Below are positions 51,146 through 59,824 of a stretch of 64,000 nucleotides of DNA, piece after piece (within the stretch, counting starts at the first letter, position 1; each line of letters starts with the position of its first letter). The stretch comes from an uncultured Crocinitomix sp. (GTDB lineage Bacteria; Bacteroidota; Bacteroidia; Flavobacteriales_D; Crocinitomicaceae), in contig CAKZON010000002.1 in the NCBI GenBank assembly GCA_937136425.1, positions 1-64,000 on the forward strand, written 5' to 3'. The notes below the pieces were generated by a model. That model worked only from the letters and a program-made list of their open reading frames with translations. It did no database searches and was not told the origin of the DNA. A program made the position numbers and the translations under genes.

Positions 51146-52099
51146 ATGGGAATTTTTGATTTTTTTTCAAAGGACAAAAAAGAGAGTCTTGATAAAGGAC
51201 TTGAAAAAACGAAAAAGAGCTTTTTATCTAAGCTTACGCGCACAGTGGTTGGAAAATCACGAGTGGATGATGAAGTATTAGATGAGCTTGAGGAAGTATT
51301 AATTACGTCTGACGTTGGTGTTGAAACGACACTTAAAATAATTGAACGCATTGAAGCTCGTGTTGCAAAAGACAAATATGTTGGAACGGACGAGCTAAAC
51401 GGAATATTGAAGCAAGAGATTGCGGCACTCCTCGAAGAAAACAACACAAACGACTTAAAAGATTTTGTTACTCCATCTGTTGATGATGGACCATATGTAA
51501 TTATGGTTGTAGGTGTTAACGGCGTTGGGAAAACCACGACTATTGGTAAATTGTCTCATCAATTAAAAAGTGCGGGCAAAAATGTAGTACTTGGTGCAGC
51601 TGATACATTTAGAGCAGCAGCCGTGGATCAATTAATAATTTGGTCAGAGCGTGTAGGTGTACCAATTGTACAACAAGGGATGGGAGCTGATCCAGCATCA
51701 GTAGCATTTGACACATTGCAATCAGCCAAAGCACAAGGAGCTGATGTTGCCATTATTGATACTGCCGGTAGATTACATAATAAGGTAAACTTGATGAACG
51801 AGTTAACTAAAATTAAAAATGTAATGGGTAAAATTGTACCTGGCGCTCCGCATGAAATTTTATTGGTTCTTGATGGATCAACAGGACAAAATGCTTTCGA
51901 ACAAGCCAAACAATTTTCTTTAGCCACAGAAATTAATGCATTAGCCATTACCAAATTGGACGGTACAGCTAAGGGAGGTGTTGTTATTGGAATTTCAGAT
52001 CAAATGAAAGTTCCAGTTAAATACATTGGTGTTGGCGAAGGAATTGAAGATTTACAAGTCTTTAATAAGACAGCATTTGTAGATTCGCTTTTCGATTGA
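51146..52099 (+). CDS. ftsY: Signal recognition particle receptor FtsY
   Basis: 317 aa from the ATG at 51146 (an ATG at 51131 would include the promoter box). It has a short N-terminal region, the N helical bundle (~20-95), and the SRP GTPase G domain: GVNGVGKTTTIGKL near residue 122, DTFRAAAVDQL, DTAGRLHNKVNLM and TKLDGTAKGG. It receives SRP-ribosome complexes at the inner membrane. The long acidic A domain of E. coli is missing, as usual in this phylum. A hypothetical gene starts 1 nt downstream of its stop codon. Confidence 0.96.
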   Translation: MGIFDFFSKDKKESLDKGLEKTKKSFLSKLTRTVVGKSRVDDEVLDELEEVLITSDVGVETTLKIIERIEARVAKDKYVGTDELNGILKQEIAALLEENNTNDLKDFVTPSVDDGPYVIMVVGVNGVGKTTTIGKLSHQLKSAGKNVVLGAADTFRAAAVDQLIIWSERVGVPIVQQGMGADPASVAFDTLQSAKAQGADVAIIDTAGRLHNKVNLMNELTKIKNVMGKIVPGAPHEILLVLDGSTGQNAFEQAKQFSLATEINALAITKLDGTAKGGVVIGISDQMKVPVKYIGVGEGIEDLQVFNKTAFVDSLFD

Positions 52100-52100
52100 T

Positions 52101-52490
52101 ATGCGCCTATCCATTTTTTTAATTACGTCATTTTTGGCGCTAACTAGCTTCGGTCAAAGTACTGACTCTACTGATTGTCGCAATTTCAAAACGGGATCTT
52201 TCTATGTTATTAATGGAGAAGACACTTGTTATATAAATCGCACAGAAACTAGACAAACAGAAAAGTGTAATAATAGCGACACTGAATACGAATTGATCGT
52301 CATTTGGATAAAAGCCCGAACATACATTCTAAGAGACATCCATTACAACCCCAGCACAAAACCGCGAGTAATGCGCAATGATATTGTGATGACCGTAATG
52401 GAAGTAAGAGAAAATTATCACGTGGTTCACGTCAAATCAAAAGGAACCAGAAACAGAACAATGACCGTTTATTGCAACAAGCAAGGATAA
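52101..52490 (+). CDS. Small secreted hypothetical protein
   Basis: 129 aa with a signal peptide (IFLITSFLALTSFGQ). The mature part has four cysteines (STDSTDCRNFKTGSF, GEDTCYINRTE, TEKCNNSDTEYELIVIWIK, VYCNKQG), probably two disulfides, and beta-type sequence. The family is not recognised. It lies between ftsY and rimO: 1 nt after ftsY, and its TAA overlaps the rimO ATG (TAATG), so it is translationally coupled to rimO. Confidence 0.65.
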   Translation: MRLSIFLITSFLALTSFGQSTDSTDCRNFKTGSFYVINGEDTCYINRTETRQTEKCNNSDTEYELIVIWIKARTYILRDIHYNPSTKPRVMRNDIVMTVMEVRENYHVVHVKSKGTRNRTMTVYCNKQG

Positions 52491-53806
52491 TGAAGACAAA
52501 GACTTTAAAAAAGAACAAAGTAAACGTAGTAACACTTGGATGCTCAAAAAACATTTTTGACTCTGAGGTTATGATGGCACAATTACAAGCCAACAAATTT
52601 ACAGTTGAACACGAGGCACAACAAGACGATTCAGAAATTGTAATCATTAATACTTGCGGGTTTATTGATAATGCAAAACAGGAATCAATTGACACTATTA
52701 TTCGTTATGCTGATGCAAAAGCAGAAGGATTAGTTGAAAAAGTATATGTTACTGGTTGCCTTTCTGAGCGCTATAAAGAAGAATTAAAAACCGACATTCC
52801 TGAGATTGACGGTTATTTTGGAACAAGGGAATTACCTCGTTTATTAAAGACATTAAAAGCCGATTATAAAAAAGAGTTAGTTGGAGAACGATTATTAACC
52901 ACTCCCTCTCACTACGCTTATTTTAAAATTGCAGAAGGCTGCGATCGTCCATGTTCTTTTTGTGCAATTCCGCTTATGCGCGGCAAGCATGTCTCCACTC
53001 CTATTGATCAATTGGTGAATAATGCCAAGTCTTTAGCCGAGCAAGGCGTGAAAGAACTAATGCTTATTGCACAAGACCTTACCTATTACGGGTTGGATAT
53101 TTACAAAAAACGAAACTTAGCCGAATTATTAGATAAACTTTCTGATGTTAACGGCATTGATTGGATTCGTTTGCATTACGCATTCCCATCTGGTTTTCCA
53201 ATGGATGTATTAGATGTAATGAAAGGGCGTGAAAATATTTGCAATTATTTGGATATGCCATTGCAACACGGTTCTACGGCTATGCTAAAAGCAATGAAGC
53301 GTGGAATAACTAGAGAAAAAACAGAAGATCTTATTGCCAAAATAAGAGAAAAAGTTCCTGGTATTGCTTTGCGTACAACGCTTATTTCGGGCTTTCCTGG
53401 CGAAACTGATGCTGACTTTCAAGAAATGTATGACTGGGTTGAAAAGTCTCGTTTTGAACGCCTTGGAATCTTTACCTATTCTCATGAGGAAAATACATCT
53501 GCATATGCTTTAGAAGATAATGTGCCAGCCGAACTTAAACAAGAACGTGCTGATATCATTATGGACCTGCAAGCGGGAATTTCGCATGAGCTTAATCAAG
53601 CTAAAATTGGGAAAACCTTTAAAGTGCTTTTCGATAAAGCCGAAGGGGACTATTTTATTGGACGAACTGAATTTGATTCTCCAGAGGTAGACAACGAAGT
53701 ATTGGTTAAAATTTCAGAAGAAAATCATATTCGAATTGGTGATTTTGCTAATGTTAAAATTGAATCTGCCGATCATTACGATTTATTTGGAAACGTAATC
53801 GTTTAA
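52490..53806 (+). CDS. rimO: Ribosomal protein uS12 methylthiotransferase RimO
   Basis: 438 aa from the ATG at 52490, which overlaps the previous stop codon. The N-terminal UPF0004 domain has three cluster cysteines (TLGCSKN, INTCGFIDNAK, VTGCLSERY). The radical-SAM domain has CDRPCSFC near residue 143, and the C-terminal TRAM domain ends the protein. It adds a methylthio group to the conserved Asp of ribosomal protein uS12, using two iron-sulfur clusters. The ftsY-hypothetical-rimO order looks like one operon. Confidence 0.95.
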   Translation: MKTKTLKKNKVNVVTLGCSKNIFDSEVMMAQLQANKFTVEHEAQQDDSEIVIINTCGFIDNAKQESIDTIIRYADAKAEGLVEKVYVTGCLSERYKEELKTDIPEIDGYFGTRELPRLLKTLKADYKKELVGERLLTTPSHYAYFKIAEGCDRPCSFCAIPLMRGKHVSTPIDQLVNNAKSLAEQGVKELMLIAQDLTYYGLDIYKKRNLAELLDKLSDVNGIDWIRLHYAFPSGFPMDVLDVMKGRENICNYLDMPLQHGSTAMLKAMKRGITREKTEDLIAKIREKVPGIALRTTLISGFPGETDADFQEMYDWVEKSRFERLGIFTYSHEENTSAYALEDNVPAELKQERADIIMDLQAGISHELNQAKIGKTFKVLFDKAEGDYFIGRTEFDSPEVDNEVLVKISEENHIRIGDFANVKIESADHYDLFGNVIV

Positions 53807-53811
53807 AAGAA

Positions 53812-54789
53812 TTACGGCTTAGCTAAATCTATTTTATAAACACCATCTCCCCATGTAAACACATGAAGGATACTGTTATCTTGTATCAATAAGTCTGTAA
53901 TTGCATCAAACTTTATTGCATCCATCTTCCTCCATTTATAATCGTTGCTCATGAGATAGCAACCGTTATTCCAACTTCCTATAACAACTAACTCTAACTC
54001 TTCTAAAACTACAACCTCATTCAAAGCAATTTTAGGTAAGTTATTCATTGGAAGCCAATGTTGCCCTTGATTAAAACTAAAGTAAAAAACACCCGTACTA
54101 TCATTTGCTCCAGCTGCCCATAGTTTGTCTGAATTTACCGTTGAGATTGCAACATCATAAAACATTATCCCATCATGTTTTAAAGAAGGGCTCCAAGAAC
54201 AACCTTGATCAATTGATTTTAATATTTCGCCACTAAAAGACGTAACATAAACAATAGAATCATTTTCAGGATCAATCTCGATAGACCAAGCGCTCGTGTT
54301 TCCAATCAATGTGTCTTGCGTACACCCAATCCAATTTTCACCATTATCCACCGATTTTAAAATGCCATATTCAGTTGTGGTGGCATATATGAGTTGAGAT
54401 TGCTGACTAACTTGAATGCAACGAATGTCTTTAGATGGAAAGGTGGCGTGTTTTTTCCAAGATTTGCCTTTATTCTCACTTATAAACAAGCCATTTTTCC
54501 ATGTTCCGGCTAAATAAATATCTTCAGTCACAATAGCAACTGTCTGAACGTCCTCAACTTCAGAGCTCAGAGCTTCTCCTTGATTTAAAACCGTCCAAAT
54601 TCCATTGTTCAGTCCATAAACTAATCCAGTTCCCTTTTTATCTCCTTTAGTTCCTAATAAACCTTTTTCTCCTTGAATAATGCTTGACCGAATGGTTATT
54701 CCTTTCAGTTGATGATTCACTTCAACCTCCTGCCCTATTGCAAGCCCTAAAAACAATAAATAACATACAAGACTTGCTAATAACTTCAT
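53812..54789 (-). CDS. Secreted beta-propeller protein with Asp-box (BNR) repeats
   Basis: 325 aa with a signal peptide ending LGLAIGQ. Several BNR/Asp-box motifs of the form SxDxGxxW are visible: SENKGKSWKKH, SVDNGENWIG, SIDQGCSWSPS and FNQGQHWLP, spaced by about 45-50 residues, indicating a propeller as in sialidase-like or Ycf48-like proteins. No sialidase catalytic residues were recognised. Its start overlaps the next gene's stop by 1 nt. Confidence 0.75.
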   Translation of the reverse strand: MKLLASLVCYLLFLGLAIGQEVEVNHQLKGITIRSSIIQGEKGLLGTKGDKKGTGLVYGLNNGIWTVLNQGEALSSEVEDVQTVAIVTEDIYLAGTWKNGLFISENKGKSWKKHATFPSKDIRCIQVSQQSQLIYATTTEYGILKSVDNGENWIGCTQDTLIGNTSAWSIEIDPENDSIVYVTSFSGEILKSIDQGCSWSPSLKHDGIMFYDVAISTVNSDKLWAAGANDSTGVFYFSFNQGQHWLPMNNLPKIALNEVVVLEELELVVIGSWNNGCYLMSNDYKWRKMDAIKFDAITDLLIQDNSILHVFTWGDGVYKIDLAKP

Positions 54790-55544
54790 TAATTTATTTT
54801 TTTATCATCACTATCCGTTACATCTTCAACATCTGTCACATCTTCATAATCAACAAAACCTTCATCAGTTTGTTGCTGTTGTCTAAACTGCTCAAACGGA
54901 TTTGACCCCATTTGCTGCCCACCAAATTTAAATGTTCCGCCAGTCCTTGGCTTATTAATCGGTTGTCCAGTTACTAAACTGCCAATTACATTTGCCGCAC
55001 GAATAAGCATGTTAATTAAGAAGAAAAATGCTATTGCAGAAAAAATCCATCCAAAAATTGGCGCTTCATATACACTACTAATACTCATTGTAAACCAGTT
55101 CACAATAGGATTTCCTATAATCACGGGAAATTGTAGGCAAAAAATAAATAGTATAATAGAACCGCTAAATAAATAGCCTTCTGTTTTAGGATCAATTGGC
55201 GGAGCCAACAATGCTAATAATTTATGCTGCGCAAATTGATTAAAAATTGTTCTTTTTTGCAATTTCCCCATAAAATAAAGTGCCATTACAGCCACACCAA
55301 CAATCATATTTGAGGTTGTAACGCTAGTAGTATCTCCAGATTCTTGATTAAGGAGAATATAATTTGCTACTACAGAAACTAGCAACACATATTTAATTAC
55401 ACGTAATACTAAAAAATGAATTTGTTTCAGGTTAACATCTAACCGATTCGTGATAAAATTTAACAAAATCATTATCAATGCCCAGATAAAGCCAAAAATT
55501 GAAAAGGCGATTCCCAAACCAAATATAAAATTCAATACTTCCAT
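54789..55544 (-). CDS. Hypothetical multi-pass membrane protein
   Basis: 251 aa from the ATG at 55544 (a TTG at 55559 is also possible). About six hydrophobic segments (FGLGIAFSIFGFIWALIMI, YVLLVSVVANYILL, IIGNPIVNWFTM) are followed by a polar, acidic tail of ~60 residues containing Gln-rich FEQFRQQQQT and repeated Asp-rich VEDVTDSDDKK. No family is recognised. It is upstream of and coupled to the BNR protein gene. Confidence 0.6.
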   Translation of the reverse strand: MEVLNFIFGLGIAFSIFGFIWALIMILLNFITNRLDVNLKQIHFLVLRVIKYVLLVSVVANYILLNQESGDTTSVTTSNMIVGVAVMALYFMGKLQKRTIFNQFAQHKLLALLAPPIDPKTEGYLFSGSIILFIFCLQFPVIIGNPIVNWFTMSISSVYEAPIFGWIFSAIAFFFLINMLIRAANVIGSLVTGQPINKPRTGGTFKFGGQQMGSNPFEQFRQQQQTDEGFVDYEDVTDVEDVTDSDDKKIN

Positions 55545-55656
55545 AATTATAAAGGGCAAAATTTTACGCCCACTTTAAATAGAATCAATTAGCATGCAAA
55601 ACCAATTTTGGACGTATAAAACTGCCAAAATTCAACATTTTATGACATGCTGACAT

Positions 55657-56163
55657 TTATAATTTCGTTTTTACTTTACTCCAAAGCTTAATCTGCCAAT
55701 TCGTATATCCTGTTGCCACATGGTTTCCTTTTGTATCATGCAATAGTATTTCACATCTTACTAAAATTGAATCACTCCCTTCTAAAGGATCAAGAATATT
55801 ACTTTTCATCCATTCCTCACCGGCCTTAAATTCCGCATGAATGTCAGTTTTAGCTTGATAATGGAACTTCATTTCTAAAGATTCCATAATAAGACGATAC
55901 TTTTTACTTCCCAATTTTGTAAGCAACATAAAACCTGAAGAAAACTCGGCAGCTGTTGCTAACCCACATGCATGTACCCCTTTAATATGATTAAAGTTTT
56001 TACGTTTATAAGGTATAATCGTTTTTACCGAATCATCATTAATCTCCAAAATTTTAATTTTGTGAGGGCGGTTAAACGGGATTACGTAACCCAATCCTAA
56101 GTTTAATTTGAAGAGTCCAAACTTAGAAGTCTTTGCTGCATTTACATATTTCTCAAAATCCAT
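55657..56163 (-). CDS. DUF4442 hotdog-fold protein
   Basis: 168 aa, cytoplasmic. It fits the DUF4442/thioesterase-like hotdog family: LNLGLGYVIPFNRPHKIKIL, KNFNHIKGVHACGLATAAEF (the central helix with the HACGLA motif) and LVRCEILLHDTKGNHVATGY. The related proteins are acyl-thioesterase-like but with little experimental data. It is single, divergent from the S46 peptidase gene (108 bp between starts). Confidence 0.82.
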   Translation of the reverse strand: MDFEKYVNAAKTSKFGLFKLNLGLGYVIPFNRPHKIKILEINDDSVKTIIPYKRKNFNHIKGVHACGLATAAEFSSGFMLLTKLGSKKYRLIMESLEMKFHYQAKTDIHAEFKAGEEWMKSNILDPLEGSDSILVRCEILLHDTKGNHVATGYTNWQIKLWSKVKTKL

Positions 56164-56236
56164 GTGTGTTTAGCTTTATAATTCTCACTAATTTCTAAAA
56201 ACCTAAATTTCGACATTCTTCTTCATAAAACAATAT

Positions 56237-56244
56237 TATCTTTG
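56237..56244 (+). promoter_or_regulatory. TATCTTTG promoter box of the S46 peptidase gene
   Basis: A perfect TAnnTTTG match 27 nt before the ATG at 56272. Confidence 0.5.
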
Positions 56245-56271
56245 CTTACATATCAAAAAATCATCTTTTTA

Positions 56272-58377
56272 ATGAAAAATTTTCTTCTAGTAATCGTTGC
56301 TTGTTTTAGCTTTCAATTTGGGTCATATGCAGTTGAAGGCATGTGGATACCTTCTCTTATAGACATGTTCCATTCTGATATGAAGACTTATGGTATTAAC
56401 CTTTCTCCAGAAGATATTTATGCCACCAATCAGGCAAGTTTAAAAGATGCAATAGTGCAATTTAACGGAGGGTGTACTGCCGAACTAGTTTCGGACCAAG
56501 GATTACTTTTAACAAATCATCATTGTGGATTTGGCGCAATACAGTCTCATTCATCTTTAGAGCATGATTATTTGAAAAACGGATTTTGGTCTAAAAACCA
56601 ATCAGAGGAATTGGCGTGTCCAGGAATGTACGTGACATTTGTAAAAGAAATTAAAGATGTTACAGAATCTGTGCTTACGGGTGATGCAAGTGGAATTAAA
56701 GATCGAATTAAAGCCTTAGAAGCCGAGTATACTAAAAACTCTGTAGTTGCTAAAATCAAACCCTTTAATGAAGGTAACCAGTATTACATGCTGATTACTG
56801 AAAATTTTAATGATATTCGTTTAGTGGGTGCTCCCCCATCTGCCATTGGTAAATTTGGTGGAGATACAGACAATTGGTTATGGCCAAGACATACAGGTGA
56901 TTTTTCTGTTTTCAGAATATATGCTGACCAAAACAATCAATCTGCTCAATTTGGAGCAAACAATGTTCCCTATAAGCCAATTAAATCTTTACCAATTAGT
57001 TTAAAACCTAAAAATGTTGGTGACTTTACAATGGTATACGGCTTTCCAGGGTCAACCTACCAACACACGGTGTCTGGTAAATTAGATTTTTACATGAATG
57101 AAGAACGCCCAGCTAGAATTGACATGCGCCAAAAAACTTTGGATTTAATGGGGCCAGCAATGAACTCTGATGATAAAACTAGAATTCAGTATGCCTCTAA
57201 ACAAGCAAGAATTGCCAATGCATGGAAAAAATGGATAGGACAAATTGGCGGCTTAAAAGAAACGCATGCCATGGACAAAAAGAAAGCTTTTGAAGAAGAA
57301 TACATGGCTAAGGCTGCTGAAAAAACAGAATGGAAAACAAAATATTACGGCGTTATTAAAGAATTGAATGACCTACAAAAGGAACATGGGAAATATGAAT
57401 TTGGACGTTCAATGTTTATCGAATATTTTTATGTTGGACCTGAGTTTTTAGGCTTTGCAATGAACTTTGCAAATATTGTAAACAACTATGAAAAACTAAA
57501 AGCCGAGGACAAATTACAAGCTGAAGTTGACCTATTAATGAAAAAACAGAAAGGCTTTTTCAAAAACTACAATAAAGAGTTGGATCAAAAAATATTTAAT
57601 GCGCTTACCCCTCTTTATCTTTCTCACGTTGATAATGAACTATTACCTGCTAATTTAGAAAACTCATGGCAAAGAAGTGGTGATAGAATTTATGAAAAAT
57701 CACTGTTATTAAATCAAGAAAAATTAGAATCAGCTTTAACTAAATTCAGTAAAAAAACAGTGAAGAAGATTCTAAAGGATCCCGCTTATAATTATGCTGT
57801 TTCTATCTACAAATCATACCGAACAAATATTAGCCCAGGATATGCTGAATACTCTAAAAAAGAAGACGAGTTAATGCAACGCTATGTAGAAGGAATGTTA
57901 GTGATGTTTCCAGAAAGAAAAATGTGGGCTGATGCCAATTCAACGTTAAGAATTGCTTACGGAAAAGTAGATGGTTCTGCTCCTCGTGACGGAATGGAAT
58001 ATATTCATTACACTACCATTGATGGAATTATGCAAAAGTATGATCCGGAGAACCCAGATTTTCAGTTAACTGATCGATTTATAGAACTATACAATAAAGG
58101 AAATTGGGGTGATTATGCTCAAGATGGAGAGCTTTGGGTTTGTTTCACTGCATCTAACCACACAACTGGAGGTAACTCTGGTAGTCCTGTAATTGATGCT
58201 GATGGAAATTTAATGGGAATTAACTTTGACCGAAGTTGGGAAAGTACCATGAGTGACTTCATGTTTGACGAGTCTCGTTGTCGTAACATTGTTGTTGACA
58301 TTCGTTATGTACTTTGGGTGATTGACGAATATGGCGGAGCATCACATTTAATTGATGAAATGAATTTCATAAAATAA
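56272..58377 (+). CDS. S46-family dipeptidyl peptidase, DPP11-like
   Basis: 701 aa from the ATG at 56272, which fronts the signal peptide (FQFGSYA). The catalytic triad is visible: His in LLLTNHHCGFGAIQ near residue 75, Asp in GGDTDNWLWPRHTGDFS near 210, Ser in TTGGNSGSP near 636. Eighteen residues after the serine is Arg (NFDRSWE); by the known DPP7/DPP11 comparison Gly there gives hydrophobic and Arg gives acidic P1 specificity. It should release Xaa-Asp/Glu dipeptides in the periplasm. A PKD-domain lipoprotein gene follows 5 nt later. Confidence 0.93.
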   Translation: MKNFLLVIVACFSFQFGSYAVEGMWIPSLIDMFHSDMKTYGINLSPEDIYATNQASLKDAIVQFNGGCTAELVSDQGLLLTNHHCGFGAIQSHSSLEHDYLKNGFWSKNQSEELACPGMYVTFVKEIKDVTESVLTGDASGIKDRIKALEAEYTKNSVVAKIKPFNEGNQYYMLITENFNDIRLVGAPPSAIGKFGGDTDNWLWPRHTGDFSVFRIYADQNNQSAQFGANNVPYKPIKSLPISLKPKNVGDFTMVYGFPGSTYQHTVSGKLDFYMNEERPARIDMRQKTLDLMGPAMNSDDKTRIQYASKQARIANAWKKWIGQIGGLKETHAMDKKKAFEEEYMAKAAEKTEWKTKYYGVIKELNDLQKEHGKYEFGRSMFIEYFYVGPEFLGFAMNFANIVNNYEKLKAEDKLQAEVDLLMKKQKGFFKNYNKELDQKIFNALTPLYLSHVDNELLPANLENSWQRSGDRIYEKSLLLNQEKLESALTKFSKKTVKKILKDPAYNYAVSIYKSYRTNISPGYAEYSKKEDELMQRYVEGMLVMFPERKMWADANSTLRIAYGKVDGSAPRDGMEYIHYTTIDGIMQKYDPENPDFQLTDRFIELYNKGNWGDYAQDGELWVCFTASNHTTGGNSGSPVIDADGNLMGINFDRSWESTMSDFMFDESRCRNIVVDIRYVLWVIDEYGGASHLIDEMNFIK

Positions 58378-58382
58378 TTGGG

Positions 58383-58700
58383 TTGAAACTATTTATAACA
58401 AGTACTCTATTGGTGCTACTTTTTGCAGCACAATCTTGTAAAAAAGAAGATCCTGCTCCATTGCCTTTGGCTAATTTCTATGTAGAGGGAAATGGGTCTA
58501 TCAGTCCTTGCTATTTATATTTTCACAATCAATCTCAAAACAGCATTTCTTGGGAATGGGATTTTGGCAATGGAAAGTCCTCTGTCTTAGAAAATGATTC
58601 ATGCTTATTTGACGCAGCAGGAACATATGAAGTTTGGTTATTTGCTACCAATGTTGACATGGTGAAAGATTCAGTGCGAAAAAACGTAAACATCAATTAA
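58383..58700 (+). CDS. Small PKD-domain lipoprotein
   Basis: 105 aa from a TTG start (no ATG is available). The N-terminal signal has lipobox AQSC (lipidated Cys19). Residues ~28-105 are a single PKD/Ig-like domain (NSISWEWDFGNGKSSV, FDAAGTYEVWLFATN). PKD domains mediate binding at the surface; the ligand is unknown. It starts 5 nt after the S46 peptidase, so it is likely co-transcribed with it. Confidence 0.75.
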   Translation: MKLFITSTLLVLLFAAQSCKKEDPAPLPLANFYVEGNGSISPCYLYFHNQSQNSISWEWDFGNGKSSVLENDSCLFDAAGTYEVWLFATNVDMVKDSVRKNVNIN

Positions 58701-58732
58701 CCAACCCCAAGAGTAATCAACAATATATACAA

Positions 58733-58774
58733 CAAAAAAAGAGCCCTAAACGTTGCGATTCATTCAGAGCTCTT
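58733..58774 (-). terminator. Minus-strand terminator of a candidate small RNA
   Basis: On the minus strand AAGAGCTCT pairs with AGGGCTCTT (one G-U) around an 18-nt loop and is followed by a T run of eight. On the plus strand no T run follows, so it is probably not the lipoprotein gene's terminator. Confidence 0.6.
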
Positions 58775-58835
58775 AATTCTTTATCACATAATATAATTAA
58801 GTGATCACAGTAGATAGGTGTAGTATCCGACTATC
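58733..58835 (-). ncRNA. Candidate small RNA of about 100 nt
   Basis: A minus-strand unit starting from a TATGTTTG box at 58837-58844 and ending at the terminator above. Its sequence could fold into GATAG/CTATC (58813-58817 with 58831-58835), a GTGAT/ATCAC hairpin with an AT-rich loop, and the terminator. No gene on the minus strand is available for this terminator; the nearest starts at 59824. No -33 element was found, so this is weaker than the candidate at 31482. Confidence 0.35.
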
Positions 58836-58836
58836 A

Positions 58837-58844
58837 CAAACATA
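58837..58844 (-). promoter_or_regulatory. TATGTTTG box of the candidate small RNA
   Basis: A perfect TAnnTTTG match on the minus strand, directly upstream of the candidate RNA's first hairpin; no TTTG at the expected spacing. Confidence 0.35.
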
Positions 58845-58987
58845 AACTAAACTCATGCGTAATAAAAGAAGTTTAATCCCACAAAATCACTTTTTTATAC
58901 GCGTCTAGTCATTACCTTTAAAATTCAATTATTATACATTTCTGATTTTAACTGTAAGGTAGAAAAATAACCCTCGTCTATTTTGGC

Positions 58988-59542
58988 ATGAAGACATATA
59001 TTGACATGATTAAGTCATTACTTGAAGAAAATAAAACAACTGGTGAAAATCATTCAGAAGCCATGTTGCATTATACAAAAATGAACGTTAAACGACTAGA
59101 GCGTTGGTTAGCTAAAGGAATCTTATTAGAAGATACAATTAGTGCAATAAAAGAAATCAATACAAAACAAAATTGGACTGTATTGACAGAAGCCTGGTGT
59201 GGAGATGCAGCTCATTCGTTGGGTTTTATTCAAAAAATGGCTGATTTAAACGAGAACATCAGTTTAGAGTGGAAGTTGAGAGATGAAAATCTTGATTTAA
59301 TGGATCAGTTTTTAACAAACGGAGGGCGCTCTATCCCAAAACTAATTGCTAGGGATGAAGCTGAAAACGACTTATTTGATTGGGGTCCACGCCCAAGTCA
59401 TATACAAACCATTTATTTAGATTTAAGGCAAAAAGAAGTTCCCTACAGTGAAATTAGTGTAGAGTTACAGAAACTGTACAATAAAGACAAAGGCGTTTCC
59501 ATTCAGGAAGAAATTATCGCTAAAATAAAAGGAATTAAATAA
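58988..59542 (+). CDS. Thioredoxin-family protein with a single active-site cysteine
   Basis: 184 aa, cytoplasmic. It has a helical N-terminus of ~55 residues, then a thioredoxin-like fold: WTVLTEAWCGDAAHSLGFI near residue 60, followed by SLEWKLRDENLDLMDQFLTN and the cis-Pro-type GGRSIPKLIARD. The active site is CGDA rather than CxxC, so disulfide exchange through two cysteines is not possible in the usual way. This family is widespread in bacteria without a fixed function. It stands alone. Confidence 0.82.
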   Translation: MKTYIDMIKSLLEENKTTGENHSEAMLHYTKMNVKRLERWLAKGILLEDTISAIKEINTKQNWTVLTEAWCGDAAHSLGFIQKMADLNENISLEWKLRDENLDLMDQFLTNGGRSIPKLIARDEAENDLFDWGPRPSHIQTIYLDLRQKEVPYSEISVELQKLYNKDKGVSIQEEIIAKIKGIK

Positions 59543-59557
59543 AAAACTTGCGTCGAG

Positions 59558-59824
59558 TTAGCCCCCTACTTGCTCTGTACTAGTAGGTTCATCTTGGTCT
59601 TGCTCGGCGCTTTCTTCATCTCCTATCTGAGATAAAAGAATTGCTACCAAAGCAATTAAAAGCAACACTAAAAACATTTTTTTATCCCTATACAATGGCA
59701 CTTTCGGACGCTTCACCATTTTGTCATACTCATGGGAAAGCGCTGAAAAGTCCTTGTATTTCTCAATCGATTCTTTCGACGGGACTTTAGGTGTTTTAGC
59801 TCTATTTACTTTATAGGTTCTCAT
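59558..59824 (-). CDS. Small single-helix protein coupled to the ECF sigma gene
   Basis: 88 aa. Residues 1-48 are basic and cytoplasmic (YKVNRAKTPKVPSKESIEKY, YDKMVKRPKVPLYRDKK), one helix covers ~50-65 (MFLVLLLIALVAILLSQI) and an acidic tail ~66-88 (DEESAEQDQDEPTSTEQ) would lie in the periplasm. Its ATG overlaps the sigma-factor gene by 4 nt. By position it could be an atypical anti-sigma factor or membrane partner, but no known anti-sigma domain is seen. Confidence 0.65.
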   Translation of the reverse strand: MRTYKVNRAKTPKVPSKESIEKYKDFSALSHEYDKMVKRPKVPLYRDKKMFLVLLLIALVAILLSQIGDEESAEQDQDEPTSTEQVGG

